Below, piece by piece: positions 19,159 through 28,861 of a stretch of DNA of 64,000 nt. Below the pieces are notes generated by a model. That model was not told the DNA's origin. It did not search any database and saw only the letters and a list, made by a program, of their open reading frames with translations. Source of the stretch: Synechococcus sp. AG-679-C18 (GTDB lineage: Bacteria > Cyanobacteriota > Cyanobacteriia > PCC-6307 > Cyanobiaceae); contig QCUL01000007.1 of the NCBI GenBank assembly GCA_003210755.1, forward strand, positions 25,016 to 89,015, read 5' to 3'. The position numbers and the translations under genes are program-made. Each line of letters begins with the position of its first letter. Position 1 is the first letter of the stretch.

Positions 19159-19223
19159 TTTTTGTACTCGATTCTTCTATCATTATTATTTAAGTCAATT
19201 CATAGTTTTATAGAATATGTTTG

Positions 19224-19520
19224 TCAATCATTTGCCAAGCCGTCCAATCCGTAAAGGACATGAGATATCTCCCCAACGTCTACCCAACGAATTTGTTCAT
19301 CATCCACATCAATGACTTGGATGATTTTGTTTCCACTTGCGTCTCTAGCTTCTTGATCGCATGACATGATTTGTCCCATCCACCAACCTTGATCACGCTT
19401 GAGATCAACCTGATTTTCTCCTTTGATAATGATGTAATCACCTGGCTTTACACCTAGAAATGCTGGGTATGCAACCTGACCAAATGGAAATGGTGTTCGT
19501 CCCCTTCCTTGGTTATTCAT
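19224..19520 (-). CDS. DUF3104 family protein
   Basis: The 98-residue protein has the DUF3104 pattern common in marine picocyanobacteria: VKPGDYIIIKGEN, then QGWWMGQIMSCDQEARD, then IIQVIDVDDEQIRWV. Family members are short, beta-rich and often present in several copies per genome; no function is established. An AGGAGG sits a few bases before the ATG (AATTTCCTCCTAATC on the minus strand complement), which supports the start. A GCCGG/CCGGC hairpin lies about 90 bases upstream of it. Confidence 0.8.
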   Translation of the reverse strand: MNNQGRGRTPFPFGQVAYPAFLGVKPGDYIIIKGENQVDLKRDQGWWMGQIMSCDQEARDASGNKIIQVIDVDDEQIRWVDVGEISHVLYGLDGLAND

Positions 19521-19951
19521 AATTTCCTCCTAATCTTCCTCTGCTCTAACCCAGGCTCGCTGAAAAAGCTAGTTTTGATAGCGAAATATGAAGCAAATCT
19601 AAAGAGCCGGTTTGTTTCCGGCATTTGTTTGGACTCCAGCATTTTGTTCATTATATATATTGTTTGATATTTTCTCTTTTAAAAATATTAACCGAATTCT
19701 ACCTTGTATTTTAATCTCTACTATTTATATTTCATTTGTCTGGGGCTCCTCGAACTTATAGCAAACCTTTGAATATCACGTATGCTTTTTAGCTGATGCA
19801 ACGTTTACTCTTTTCATAATTCTATGTATAGCTTGTATCGGATGCGGACTTGCATTTTTCTATTTATCTTCTAGTTTTATTTGCTTATATTTTGCATTGT
19901 CTAATTATAATTTTTGTTTGATCTAGCCTTGTTGTGAGGTTTTCTTCTGTT
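19521..19951. other. 431-base AT-rich spacer with one GC hairpin
   Basis: No gene is visible. A compact hairpin, GCCGG-TTTGTTT-CCGGC, occupies 19606-19622, standing out in AT-rich DNA. It is followed by ATTTGTTTGG on the plus strand, so it is a weak terminator at best. The rest shows nothing I can interpret. Confidence 0.5.
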
Positions 19952-20758
19952 TTATGATAGTTTGTCGCGTTGCATTGGTTGATTTAATTGATTTTTGATT
20001 AGTTGGTTGAACTTGATTAATTGTTCGTCGCTAAGTTTCTGTCTTGACGTCTCGTCAAATTTTTTTTGGAGGAACTCTTTTGCGTCCTCTTTTTTCCATC
20101 CTAACTTTTGGATTATAGTATCTCCTTCAAGAATTAAATTGCCTCTTTTGTGTGGAATAGGAGCTATATCTGCATTGACTCCTTTGTGTGGAATAGGAGC
20201 TATATCTGCATTGACTCCTTTTTCGAATTTTGTGAGTTGACTTAGAAAGGAAACGATATCACTATATTTTGTCAGCTTGTGCCGACTTCCGTGACCATAG
20301 GCTCTTTCAAGAAAAATCTGCTCTTTGTCTCGGTTCCAGCCGATACGCTTAAGTTGCATGTCGATGGCTGTTAGTTCTTCGCTCCAATCTTCCGGGTCTG
20401 TTGGCGCCTCATTCGTTTCTTGGTTTGCTTTCGTTGCTTCCTTTTCTTGGATTTGGTGTGTTGTTTGTGGATTTCTTTCGCTTAGATTTCGTTTCTTGCT
20501 TAATTCTTGAGCTGTTAACCTGCTCGCTTCTTTTTTTTCAGGTTGGTTCTTGCTCTCAGTTTCTCTCGTTTTAGTTTCGTGGCTTTGTTCGTAGCCCTTG
20601 ATTCGTTCTATCAACCGTTGTCGAGCGCTGTCTTCAGCTTGCTCTGCACTGGCTGCCTCTCCTAGGCTGCTGCCTAGAGACAGTTCACCATCAAAGCCCG
20701 TCACTCGGACGATGCATCGTGTGGAATCGATGAAGCAAATTTTGACCTTTGTCCTCAT
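19952..20758 (-). CDS. picocyanobacterial hypothetical protein with duplicated helical domains
   Basis: Three parts are visible in the 268 residues. The N-terminus (about 1-55) contains RVTGFDGELSLGSSLGEA and an alpha-helix. A long Lys/Glu/Gln-rich linker (55-125) is probably disordered or coiled-coil. Two similar C-terminal units of about 45 residues follow: LKRIGWNRDKEQIFLERAYG...SRHKLTKY, and IQKLGWKKEDAKEFLQKKFD...SRQKLSDEQ. Between them a 12-residue segment, GVNADIAPIPHK, is exactly repeated. I believe similar proteins occur across marine Synechococcus but know no function. It runs divergently from terC with 37 bases between starts, so they share a promoter region. Confidence 0.75.
   Translation of the reverse strand: MRTKVKICFIDSTRCIVRVTGFDGELSLGSSLGEAASAEQAEDSARQRLIERIKGYEQSHETKTRETESKNQPEKKEASRLTAQELSKKRNLSERNPQTTHQIQEKEATKANQETNEAPTDPEDWSEELTAIDMQLKRIGWNRDKEQIFLERAYGHGSRHKLTKYSDIVSFLSQLTKFEKGVNADIAPIPHKGVNADIAPIPHKRGNLILEGDTIIQKLGWKKEDAKEFLQKKFDETSRQKLSDEQLIKFNQLIKNQLNQPMQRDKLS
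20147..20218. repeat. two perfect 36-bp tandem repeats inside a coding region
   Basis: The units 20147-20182 and 20183-20218 are identical. Because 36 is a multiple of three, the duplication keeps the frame and gives a doubled GVNADIAPIPHK in the host protein. Perfect identity at the DNA level points to a recent duplication by slippage or unequal recombination. Confidence 0.95.
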
Positions 20759-20795
20759 GCCTCTGAAGAGCGGAAATCATTTCTAAACTGTACAA

Positions 20796-21533
20796 ATGGA
20801 TTCTGCTGCCCTTCACTCATTCATCCCTCTTTTTGATGGGGCTGATCGATGGGCTGAGCTCTTACCTCTTCTTCCAGTGCTTGTGGCCTTGGAAATTTTG
20901 CTCTCTGCTGACAATGCTATTGCTTTAGCAGCTGTTGTCCGTAAGCAAAACGATCCAATTAAGGAAAGAAAAGCCTTAAATCTAGGGATTTCAATTGCAT
21001 TTTTCTTGCGTGTTGGTCTGATTTTAATGGCTAAGTGGGTTTTAGAGTTTCGTCCATTACAGCTTTTGGCGGGTTTATACTTATTATGGTTATTTATTTC
21101 ACATGTTTGGTTTCATGGGAGCAATACTTCTACCGATTATAATGATATTGATTCTAACTCGAAAATTTCTTTTGCCGGAACAATTTTAACCTTAGCGTTA
21201 ACTGATTTTGCTTTTTCTCTTGATAGTGTAGCAGCTGCAATAGCCATTAGTGATCAACTTTTACTTGTTGTTATTGGTGCTTTGATCGGCGTAGTGGCGT
21301 TGCGATTTACATCTGGATTGTTTATTCGCTGGCTCCAAATTTTCCCACGTTTAGAGTCTGCTGGTTTTACAGCTGTTGGATTAGTCGGTTTCAAGCTCAT
21401 TGTCACTCTAGTGATTACTGATTTACATCCATCTGAATGGTGGACGTTGTTGGCAGTTGCTTTGCTGATTGCTTGGGGCTTTTCAGAGAGGCTACCAATT
21501 TTAGTAAAGAAACTTGAATCAGATGCTTGTTGA
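20796..21533 (+). CDS. TerC family integral membrane protein
   Basis: The 245-residue protein has about seven membrane helices and the TerC signature acids: LEILLSADNAIALAAVV (E and D in helix 2) and LALTDFAFSLDSVAAAIAI (the matching DFxFSxDS motif in a later helix). TerC proteins are linked to metal-ion export, particularly manganese in several bacteria, and to thylakoid membrane protein insertion in plants. The substrate here is not known. The stop codon overlaps the next gene by 11 bases. Start is the ATG at 20796. Confidence 0.88.
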   Translation: MDSAALHSFIPLFDGADRWAELLPLLPVLVALEILLSADNAIALAAVVRKQNDPIKERKALNLGISIAFFLRVGLILMAKWVLEFRPLQLLAGLYLLWLFISHVWFHGSNTSTDYNDIDSNSKISFAGTILTLALTDFAFSLDSVAAAIAISDQLLLVVIGALIGVVALRFTSGLFIRWLQIFPRLESAGFTAVGLVGFKLIVTLVITDLHPSEWWTLLAVALLIAWGFSERLPILVKKLESDAC

Positions 21534-21864
21534 ATTACGTCATATTGTTGATCAACATTTGATTGATCGATATGAATGGGATGATTCTCCATCTCCTGGG
21601 GTTTGGTTTGTTCACGATACACAAAGTTATTTAGTGATGCAACGACGCCATCGCTATAAACTTATTAATGGGCAGTATGTATTGTCTTTGACAATACTTT
21701 TAGTTAAGCAACAACGCCAACCTACTGATGCAACCTATGTAGGTCATGGATGGGTGATTGGAGATCCTGAGTGTCGTTTTAATGCTCTGAGTCCTTTGCT
21801 TCGTTGTGCTGTTCTTCCTGAAGGGCCTTGTGATTTTTGTATGCATCGCGATCATCGCATATGA
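21523..21864 (+). CDS. DUF6464-like small cysteine protein
   Basis: The 113-residue protein ends with GDPECRFNALSPLLRCAVLPEGPCDFCMHRDHR. It carries four cysteines, in the order ECxFN, RCAV, GPC and DFC, as expected for a zinc- or iron-binding knuckle. I associate this C-terminal pattern with DUF6464 of cyanobacteria, but less firmly than the other family calls. It overlaps terC by 11 bases and should be translated with it. I preferred the ATG at 21523 to a TTG nine bases upstream. Confidence 0.7.
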   Translation: MLVELRHIVDQHLIDRYEWDDSPSPGVWFVHDTQSYLVMQRRHRYKLINGQYVLSLTILLVKQQRQPTDATYVGHGWVIGDPECRFNALSPLLRCAVLPEGPCDFCMHRDHRI

Positions 21865-22492
21865 GTTGTCTTAACTTTTAATTGTTGATTGTTATTTGGT
21901 GTAGTTTTCTTTTGTTTGATCCGTAACTCTATCTTTAACTGTTTTTGAATTAATTTTTTGCTAATTAATTCTTTCCGTTTGGTTTTGTGCTTTTCTGTCT
22001 CATTATTGTTACCCGCTAATCATTGATTTTTTGCTTTTGTTTCTGCTGAGCCTTCTAAAAGTTAAATTGTTTTGTAGTCTTAGGTTTGTTTTTTATTTAA
22101 CTCCCTGTTTTGAGTTCGAGCTATTGGAGGACTTGCTCAATTTTACTTCAGGCTCAAAACTTTCAATATTGATTTCTATTTTTAATCTCGTACTTGTCTT
22201 GTATCGTGGTGATAAGTTTATGTATGCTTTTTGTCTCTTTTCTAATGTCTGATGATTTTTTCTATTTTTTATCGATCTTTTGAAATTCGTCATTTGCTGT
22301 TGACTGGTTTTCTGATGCAGAGTTTTGATTGATGTTGAAGTTATTTTTTCAATTCATTTGCATTAAGACATCATTATCAATGAGTGTCTTGATCAAATTT
22401 GAAGTCAAGTGAGTTGTTTTTTCGATTTTCTGATGGTGCGGATCTAGGGTGAGCAATTCGCCCTTCTAGCTATTTCCCCTTCCTCTCTTGCC
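21865..22492. other. 628-base T-rich intergenic region
   Basis: The plus strand is rich in T and poor in coding character. A 73-codon frame (22031-22252) encodes only a Leu/Phe-rich string expected from T-rich DNA. I see no tRNA or strong terminator. The last 100 bases before the helicase gene are less AT-rich and probably hold its promoter, though no clear -35/-10 pair is visible. Confidence 0.55.
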
Positions 22493-23761
22493 ATGGAGTC
22501 CTCCGCGCCTGGTTTTGATTCCCTTGGTCTGAGCCAGCCTCTGCTAAAGGCTTTGTGTGAGAAGGGTTATATCTCTCCTTCTCCGATTCAGTCTCAGGCC
22601 ATTCCCGCTGTGATAGCAGGGCGAGATGTTATGGCTGCAGCACAAACGGGTACTGGAAAAACTGCTGGCTTCACACTACCAATGTTGGAGCGTCTTACCC
22701 ATGGAGCTCGGCCTGGTCGTGCCCAAATTCGTGCCTTGGTGCTGACTCCTACCCGCGAACTTGCGGCTCAGGTTTTGGATAGCGTTCGTGATTACAGCCG
22801 CCATCTTTCTATTACCAGTGATGTGGTTTTTGGTGGTGTCAAGATCAACCCTCAAATCCAGCGTTTGCAAAAGGGTGTTGATGTTTTGGTTGCAACTCCT
22901 GGCAGGTTGTTGGATCTGTTCCAGCAGGGTGCTCTTCGTTTCGATCGTGTTGAATTTCTAGTTCTTGATGAAGCTGATCGGATGCTTGATATGGGCTTCA
23001 TCCATGACATTCGGCGAGTCATTTCTCGATTGCCTGATCGCCGTCAAACATTGATGTTTTCAGCTACTTTTAGTCCACCTATTCGTAAATTAGCTACTGG
23101 ATTGCTTGATCATCCTGTTCAAATACAAGTTGCACCTGCTAATCAAACAGTTCGCTCTGTCGATCAAGTTGTACACCCCTGTGATATGGCTCGTAAAACC
23201 GATTTGTTGACTCACCTGATTCGTAGCTCTGATTTGAAACAGGTGTTGGTTTTTTCGCGTACTAAACATGGAGCCAATCGAGTTGTCGAACGGCTTTGTC
23301 AGCAAGGGCTTTTGGCTTCTGCTATCCATGGCAATAAAAGTCAGGGTGCTCGGACTCGAGCACTGCAGGGTTTTAAGGATGGTTCTGTACGGGTTCTAGT
23401 CGCTACTGATATTGCAGCTCGAGGCATTGACATTCAGCAGCTCCCTCATGTCGTGAATCTTGATTTGCCAAATGTTCCAGAGGACTATGTTCATCGGATT
23501 GGTCGCACTGGGAGAGCAGGCGAAACAGGTCATGCCATTTCCCTCGTTGCTGCAGAGGAGACATTGTTGTTGAAGGCCATTGAACGTTTGACTGGTGAGT
23601 CCCTTCGCCGGGAGAATGTGCCTGGGTTTGAACCCAGTATTCTTAATGCTCCTCCACTTGATCTGAGTGGAGGACGTGGACGTCGTCGTCCAGGTCAATC
23701 TCCAAAAGGATCATCCCGCCGCCGCCAAGATTCTCGCAGCACTAGAACGTATCGTCGTTAG
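22493..23761 (+). CDS. DEAD-box ATP-dependent RNA helicase (RhlE-like)
   Basis: All DEAD-box motifs are present in 422 residues: the Q motif ([14 protein letters not shown]), Walker [29 protein letters not shown] in [17 protein letters not shown] in FSATFSPPI, and motif [15 protein letters not shown]. The tail is short, Arg/Gly-rich and basic ([21 protein letters not shown]), which suits RNA binding and resembles RhlE. Cyanobacterial relatives act in cold response and ribosome or mRNA turnover. It converges with fmt and overlaps it by 20 bases. Confidence 0.92.
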   Translation: MESSAPGFDSLGLSQPLLKALCEKGYISPSPIQSQAIPAVIAGRDVMAAAQTGTGKTAGFTLPMLERLTHGARPGRAQIRALVLTPTRELAAQVLDSVRDYSRHLSITSDVVFGGVKINPQIQRLQKGVDVLVATPGRLLDLFQQGALRFDRVEFLVLDEADRMLDMGFIHDIRRVISRLPDRRQTLMFSATFSPPIRKLATGLLDHPVQIQVAPANQTVRSVDQVVHPCDMARKTDLLTHLIRSSDLKQVLVFSRTKHGANRVVERLCQQGLLASAIHGNKSQGARTRALQGFKDGSVRVLVATDIAARGIDIQQLPHVVNLDLPNVPEDYVHRIGRTGRAGETGHAISLVAAEETLLLKAIERLTGESLRRENVPGFEPSILNAPPLDLSGGRGRRRPGQSPKGSSRRRQDSRSTRTYRR

Positions 23762-24797
23762 CTCTTGGATGCATTGGGTCGATGAACCGATCTGATATCG
23801 ATGTCTGCAATTGTTGTTTGAGTGCGTCTCCATTGCATCGACTCTTTCCTTCAAGCTGAGCCTCTCGAATCACGATCGGACAACCTGACGTGCTGACTAC
23901 GATTCCTACACCTTTCACGCAAGCGAGGATTGTTCCTGGAATATGAGCGCCAGTGGGCCATTGTCCAAGTAGTGGTTGGACTTCAGTCGAAATCTGCTCT
24001 CTGAGTCGTTCGATCAGTGGTTCGCAGTTCAGTATTTTGACTCGTTTATTGTTCCAATATGTGTATGTATTTGGATATAATGCCATCACCCTACGATGAA
24101 TTGAAAGTGCTGATTCTGACCAGTAAATTCTGTAATCCTCTTTGGTTAGCATTCTTGCGTAACACATTGTTCCGGATCGATTGCTTTGTTCAATAACATT
24201 TAATCTGTTGTGGCGCTCTTTTTCTGGACCACGGCCTCCTGATTCAATTAAAGGGATAGCTTCCAGCATGAGTTCTGCAGTGAGAGAGCTCATGCGCTCG
24301 GCCAATGTGTGAGCGTTGTCCAATAAATCAATTGAGAGGTTCCGTTCTATCAGAATCGGTCCAGTGTCGAGTCCCTCTTCCATGGCCATCACCCCGACGC
24401 CAGTCTCGGTATCACCTTCTAACAAAGCCCATTGAATTGGCCCCGCTCCGCGCCAGCGTGGAAGAAGTGATCCATGACCATTCCAGCACCCAAACGGTGG
24501 TTGGTTCAGAACACTTTTTGGCAAGATTTGTCCATAAGCAACAACTACAGATAGGTCTGCCCCAAGATTGGCAAGTTGTTGTAGACAGCGTTCATCTTTT
24601 CTGATTCTCTCCGGAGTAAAAACGTTTAGGTGGAGTTCCAGTGCTTTTGTTTTGATGGGTGATGGGATCAATGTTTTACCTCGACCACGCCTTTTATCTG
24701 GTTGTGTAACGACTCCCACTACCGAATGCCCCGCTTGATGCAGTGCCTCGAGTGTCGGCACTGCATAACGGGGAGTACCCCAGAACAAAACATTCAT
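23742..24797 (-). CDS. fmt: methionyl-tRNA formyltransferase
   Basis: The enzyme transfers a formyl group from 10-formyltetrahydrofolate to Met-tRNA(fMet). Visible motifs are [17 protein letters not shown] at the N-terminus, [20 protein letters not shown] (the SLLPxxRG loop with catalytic His and Asn) and a conserved DTGP(I) segment. A C-terminal OB-like tRNA-binding domain follows. Length is 351 residues, slightly long for the family. It is followed 10 bases upstream on the same strand by pmbA, so tldD-pmbA-fmt may form one transcript. Confidence 0.94.
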   Translation of the reverse strand: MNVLFWGTPRYAVPTLEALHQAGHSVVGVVTQPDKRRGRGKTLIPSPIKTKALELHLNVFTPERIRKDERCLQQLANLGADLSVVVAYGQILPKSVLNQPPFGCWNGHGSLLPRWRGAGPIQWALLEGDTETGVGVMAMEEGLDTGPILIERNLSIDLLDNAHTLAERMSSLTAELMLEAIPLIESGGRGPEKERHNRLNVIEQSNRSGTMCYARMLTKEDYRIYWSESALSIHRRVMALYPNTYTYWNNKRVKILNCEPLIERLREQISTEVQPLLGQWPTGAHIPGTILACVKGVGIVVSTSGCPIVIREAQLEGKSRCNGDALKQQLQTSISDRFIDPMHPRANDDTF

Positions 24798-24807
24798 TTC
24801 TGTTGGC

Positions 24808-26175
24808 TCAGGCTTCTCCGGTGATTGCTAAACCATCGATCCACACATGGGGTGAAACACCTTGATGTGTCACGACAGTGTCATGTTCTAAATGAACGAT
24901 GCCGTTCAGTACATCTCGAATGTCTCCAGCGATTGTGGCTGCTTCAACAGAAATCCTTTCACCATTTTTAACTAACCAGCCATCAAAAGGAAGGGAAAAG
25001 GCTCCTTGGCTTGCTTTTACTCCAGCATGGAGTGCATTCAAACTCTCAATTAAGACAAAGGTATTTTGCTCGTGGCGATGGTCTAGATGGTCTGCCGAAG
25101 AGCTCATTCCGTTACTGTGGCTTACTTCAAACCAATCAGGGCCAACAGACACTTTGGCTCCAAGCCCAGCGTGTCCGGTTGGCTTTACCCCAAACTGCCG
25201 AGCCGTGGCCTCTGAGTGAAGAAGATTTTCCAGCTTGCCGTTACCGATCAAACAAAGACGTTTGGTTGGAGTACCTTCCCCATCAAAGGAAGCAGCTCCA
25301 ACATGTGCTGGATGCAGGCCATTGTCATGAAGGTTAAAAAATGGAACAGCTATTTGTTGGCCAAGAGAATCTTTATTATTCAGGCTGACGCCATCAAGAA
25401 TCGATCTTGCATTCATCATGCTGCTGAAGGCGCCTAGCAGATCAAGAAATGCTTCCGGGGTAAAACACACCAAGTAGCGACCAGTATCGATTGGTTGATA
25501 ATTGAGGTGACTAATTGTGCGATCAGCTGCTTCATTAATACAACCTGTTAAATCAAGGTCAGAACTTCCAAGGGCAACTCGAACGGCTCCACCGCTTCTT
25601 GGTTTTCTACCTTTTTCTTCAGCTCGTGCATAGAGGTACAAACTTGCCTGTGTTCGCTGCATGTGACGCAAAGCACCATCACTATTAAGGTAAATTCGTT
25701 CGCTACTTCCTTCGCTTAGACCGTTGTAAGGAACAGTTTCAATCGCAGAGTGCTTTGCAAGTAGTTCGCATTCCACCTCTTTGAGTGTGCATAGCAAGGT
25801 TTGTATGCTTTGTGCTGCTTTGAGTGGACGATCGAGCTCTGGGATCGGAGCTGTTGCCAAGGGTGAAAATCCTGGAATATCTCCTGCATTTCCAAAAAAA
25901 CTGGCTTGATAAGCTCCGCTTAAGGCTTTTTCAAGGCCATCAGGCGAGAGATCAGAGGTGCTGGTCACACCAACTAAGCCCTTTTCATTCCACACGCGCA
26001 AAGTGATTGAACTGCGCTGTGCGGCTTTCATCTGTTTAGCTTCTCCTCGATCCACTTGAACGGATGCATTCATTCCTCGACTGGCTCCTAGATCCCACTG
26101 ATGAATTCCTTCCCGAGTTGCAAGGGTATGGAGCTGATCACGTAGATCTTTCACATTGAGAGGTGCGTTGGTCAT
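24808..26175 (-). CDS. pmbA: TldD/PmbA family metalloprotease component PmbA
   Basis: The 455-residue protein has the PmbA layout: an N-terminal alpha/beta domain (QWDLGASRGMNASVQVDRGE), the GLSEGSSERIYLNSDGA segment and a C-terminal beta domain ending in GVSPHVWIDGLAITGEA. It lacks the HExxxH zinc motif, as PmbA (TldE) proteins do, and forms a heterodimer with TldD, encoded directly upstream. TldD/E proteases cleave unfolded peptides and mature some ribosomal peptides. Two bases separate it from the tldD stop codon. Confidence 0.9.
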   Translation of the reverse strand: MTNAPLNVKDLRDQLHTLATREGIHQWDLGASRGMNASVQVDRGEAKQMKAAQRSSITLRVWNEKGLVGVTSTSDLSPDGLEKALSGAYQASFFGNAGDIPGFSPLATAPIPELDRPLKAAQSIQTLLCTLKEVECELLAKHSAIETVPYNGLSEGSSERIYLNSDGALRHMQRTQASLYLYARAEEKGRKPRSGGAVRVALGSSDLDLTGCINEAADRTISHLNYQPIDTGRYLVCFTPEAFLDLLGAFSSMMNARSILDGVSLNNKDSLGQQIAVPFFNLHDNGLHPAHVGAASFDGEGTPTKRLCLIGNGKLENLLHSEATARQFGVKPTGHAGLGAKVSVGPDWFEVSHSNGMSSSADHLDHRHEQNTFVLIESLNALHAGVKASQGAFSLPFDGWLVKNGERISVEAATIAGDIRDVLNGIVHLEHDTVVTHQGVSPHVWIDGLAITGEA

Positions 26176-26177
26176 GG

Positions 26178-27638
26178 TCAGCGGCCTCCAACAGTGATCG
26201 AATCAACCTTGATGTGGGGTTGCCCCACCGTGACAAAAATGCTTCCGCTCACCGACCCGCAGTATCCAGCGGCTAGATCGAGATCATTTGCACACATTGA
26301 AATCCTTGGCATGACTTCTTTGGCTTCACCAATCAGTGTTGCTCCTTTAACAGCTCTGCCAAGTTGACCGTTTTCAATGATGTATCCCTCTTCCACAGAA
26401 AAATTAAATTGCCCCGTAGGCCCCACACTTCCACCACCCATGGACTTGCAATACAAGCCACTGTCGACGGATTCAATCAGATCATCTGTGCTGTGAGGGC
26501 CTGCTGCGATGTAGGTGTTACGCATGCGGCTCGCTGCTGCAAAGCCATGATTTTGTCTTCTGCCACTTCCGGTGCGTGCATGTCCGGTGCGCAATTCACC
26601 AGCCCGATCACTCAAAAATCTCTTCAATACACCTTGTTCAATTAAGACAGTGCTTTGCGACTCCATTCCTTCATCATCCATGGAGAGAGATCCGAAGGCT
26701 CCATTGCTAAGTCCTTCATCGATAGCGGTCACAGCTGGATTGGCAATCGTTTCCCCAACTTGATCAGCAAAAGGTGTCGTGCCACGTTCAACTTGTGTGG
26801 TTTCGAGAAGATGACCACATGCTTCATGGAAAATCACCCCCCCAAAACGATTAGCTAGTACCACCGGCATTTGACCTCCATCTACATAATCGGCACGAAG
26901 CATGGAGGCTGCGCTGTTACACACTTCATTGGCAGCTGCATCCACATCCCATTCACGTAAGTCATCGGGTCGGTCGCTTGATCCAAAACGACGAGCAATG
27001 CTGGCGCGATGCTCACCATCTGCAGCTAAGACGCTGAGTCCACTGGATTGATGCAAGCGAATGTCTCGGGAGAATGTACCGTCACTGGCGGCAACGAGAA
27101 CCTCCTGCCAATCACGAGAAAAGCTTCCTCGACGAACCTCGAGATGGCGTCCGAACTGATCTAGTCGAGCTGTTCCCTCAAGAAGACGTTGGGTGATTTC
27201 ACTAAGGTCAGGAGAATTAGTCAGCCAAGAGTCTTTGTCAGCACCAAAATCTTTGAGTTGATGTAGGCCCTGAAAGCCACTGTCAGGCAGTAACGCATTG
27301 TGCTCTAACTCGAGCATTGCCAAAGCTTGATCAAGGGCTTGAGTAAGACCAGAAGCGCTTAGATCGTTCGTGCTGACAAAACCGTCTCGATGTCCGAGGA
27401 ATACTCGAATCCCTGCTCCCATCCCGAATGAAGGCGAAACGCTAGTGATACGTTCCTGTTCGGCCAGAACACCAAGATGATCTGTGCGTTCTAAAAAAAC
27501 TTCTACTAGGTCAGCACCCGCTCTGACTCCTGTCTGGAGTAATGATTCCAGGCGTTCTTTCCAGGGTGTATGACTCGGATCCAGGCTGAATGTCAGGCCT
27601 AGAGCGGGATGGGTGTCGACCAAGCCCCTCATTTGCAT
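26178..27638 (-). CDS. tldD: metalloprotease TldD
   Basis: The zinc-binding motif FHEACGHLLE (HExxxH) is present near the middle of the protein, with the ALGLTFSLDP and RVFLGHRDGF beta strands before it and SGSIFVTVGQPHIKVDSI at the end. TldD carries the catalytic site of the TldD/PmbA heterodimer. I chose the ATG at 27638 (486 residues); a TTG three codons earlier and another ATG two codons later are also possible. It follows acsF by about 65 bases, which contain a conspicuous double hairpin. Confidence 0.92.
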   Translation of the reverse strand: MQMRGLVDTHPALGLTFSLDPSHTPWKERLESLLQTGVRAGADLVEVFLERTDHLGVLAEQERITSVSPSFGMGAGIRVFLGHRDGFVSTNDLSASGLTQALDQALAMLELEHNALLPDSGFQGLHQLKDFGADKDSWLTNSPDLSEITQRLLEGTARLDQFGRHLEVRRGSFSRDWQEVLVAASDGTFSRDIRLHQSSGLSVLAADGEHRASIARRFGSSDRPDDLREWDVDAAANEVCNSAASMLRADYVDGGQMPVVLANRFGGVIFHEACGHLLETTQVERGTTPFADQVGETIANPAVTAIDEGLSNGAFGSLSMDDEGMESQSTVLIEQGVLKRFLSDRAGELRTGHARTGSGRRQNHGFAAASRMRNTYIAAGPHSTDDLIESVDSGLYCKSMGGGSVGPTGQFNFSVEEGYIIENGQLGRAVKGATLIGEAKEVMPRISMCANDLDLAAGYCGSVSGSIFVTVGQPHIKVDSITVGGR

Positions 27639-27676
27639 CAGACCCAATTATGGAGAACCGCGGAGGAAAACGGAGG

Positions 27677-27732
27677 CGAACACCCTGTTCGGTGATCCGC
27701 TTTCAGCGAACAGTTGGGTGAAACTGTTCGCT
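27677..27732 (-). terminator. double hairpin of four CGAACA/TGTTCG half-sites at the acsF 3' end
   Basis: Two perfect stem-loops lie back to back. The first in transcription order pairs AGCGAACAGTT with AACTGTTCGCT (27705-27715 and 27722-27732, 11 bp, 6-base loop). It covers the last nine codons and the stop codon of acsF. The second pairs CGAACA with TGTTCG around CCC (27677-27682 and 27686-27691). No T run follows, so it may be a Rho-independent terminator lacking the tract, or an RNA-stabilising or processing element. The tandem half-sites could also bind a protein. Confidence 0.7.
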
Positions 27733-28788
27733 GCGAATTGGTGCCATAAAGAAAAGAGATGCCATTTGTGCTCCATTTGCGACCCAATGGGGGAGTTTAC
27801 GTAGAATTTTTAAAGGCACAGGTGCTTCAGTTGCATCTACTGCGCTGAGCGCAGCATTGTTGTCAACTAAACGTTCAAGGCCGTTGTAAAAGCGTGGATT
27901 TTTAACATCGAGCACGACAGGAAAAACCCGCGCAGTGGTCTCATTGGTTTTATCGATAACTAATCGGTCATACTCTCGAGCATCCAGACCTAAGGATTCG
28001 TAAAACTCTTTACGAGCTACGTCTCGCACATACATAGTGGCGAATACTGCAAGCAGAAAAAATCGGCACCAGAGGCGCGCGCGAAATCCTTTAACTGTGT
28101 CTGGTTGAGCTTTCATTAATGCATCAAAGAAATCACCATGGCGATTTTCGTCTTGACACCAATTTTCAAAGAAATTAAAAATTGGAAAAATTTTGGAGTC
28201 GGGATTTTGCTCCAAATGACGAAAGATCGTGATGTATCGCCAATAACCAATTTTTTCAGATAAATAAGTGGCATAAAATATAAATTTTGGCTTGAAAAAT
28301 GTATAGCTTTTGCTGGCAGTTAAGAAGCCAAGGTCAAGTTGCAATCCAAAATCACTCATGGACTTATTGAGGAAGCCTGCATGCCTAGCTTCGTCGCGAG
28401 CCATATGTGAGAAACATTCAGCCAGTAGGGGGTTTTTAGCCTTAATCCGACGACTGAGCTCTTTATAAAGTAGAAATCCAGAAAATTCAGAAGTGCAACT
28501 TTGCTCTAGAAATTCAACAAATACTTTGCGAGTGACTGGATCTAGTTTGTCTGCAGCACCATCAAATTCGCCATTACGCACAAAATGATGGCGATTGTAA
28601 TCTTTGCGGAACTCTTCGCAGATGGCCTCGAGCTCTGCCTCGTTCGGTCGCAGGTCCATGGCGGCCATGGCCTCGAAATCAGTTGTGTAAAAACGTGGAG
28701 TCAGGATGGTGTCCTTCTCCGGTTCTTTCGCTGATACGTTTGATCCTTGTGCGTCTTTAGCTTCAGTTATCGCTGTTGGAGGCACCAT
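27703..28788 (-). CDS. acsF: magnesium-protoporphyrin IX monomethyl ester oxidative cyclase (aerobic)
   Basis: This di-iron enzyme forms the isocyclic ring of protochlorophyllide in chlorophyll synthesis, using oxygen. The carboxylate/histidine ligands are seen in [13 protein letters not shown] and [14 protein letters not shown], with LLYKELSRR and [17 protein letters not shown] between them. Length (361 residues) is normal. The N-terminus has a short hydrophilic extension, then [17 protein letters not shown], the conserved start of the mature domain. The coding sequence ends inside an 11-bp hairpin stem. Confidence 0.96.
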   Translation of the reverse strand: MVPPTAITEAKDAQGSNVSAKEPEKDTILTPRFYTTDFEAMAAMDLRPNEAELEAICEEFRKDYNRHHFVRNGEFDGAADKLDPVTRKVFVEFLEQSCTSEFSGFLLYKELSRRIKAKNPLLAECFSHMARDEARHAGFLNKSMSDFGLQLDLGFLTASKSYTFFKPKFIFYATYLSEKIGYWRYITIFRHLEQNPDSKIFPIFNFFENWCQDENRHGDFFDALMKAQPDTVKGFRARLWCRFFLLAVFATMYVRDVARKEFYESLGLDAREYDRLVIDKTNETTARVFPVVLDVKNPRFYNGLERLVDNNAALSAVDATEAPVPLKILRKLPHWVANGAQMASLFFMAPIRSEQFHPTVR

Positions 28789-28861
28789 CGCTTGCGTCAG
28801 TCACTAACAGTCATCGTAGATCGCCCGGGTGAACGCGCAGACGACTGTTACGGCCTTGCTA

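Noticed and set aside
20147..20218. CRISPR-like repeats
   Set aside because: Only two directly adjacent 36-bp copies without spacers, in frame within a coding sequence.
22031..22252. 73-codon plus-strand frame before the DEAD-box gene
   Set aside because: Leu/Phe/Ser-rich product expected from T-rich DNA, with no clear start signal.
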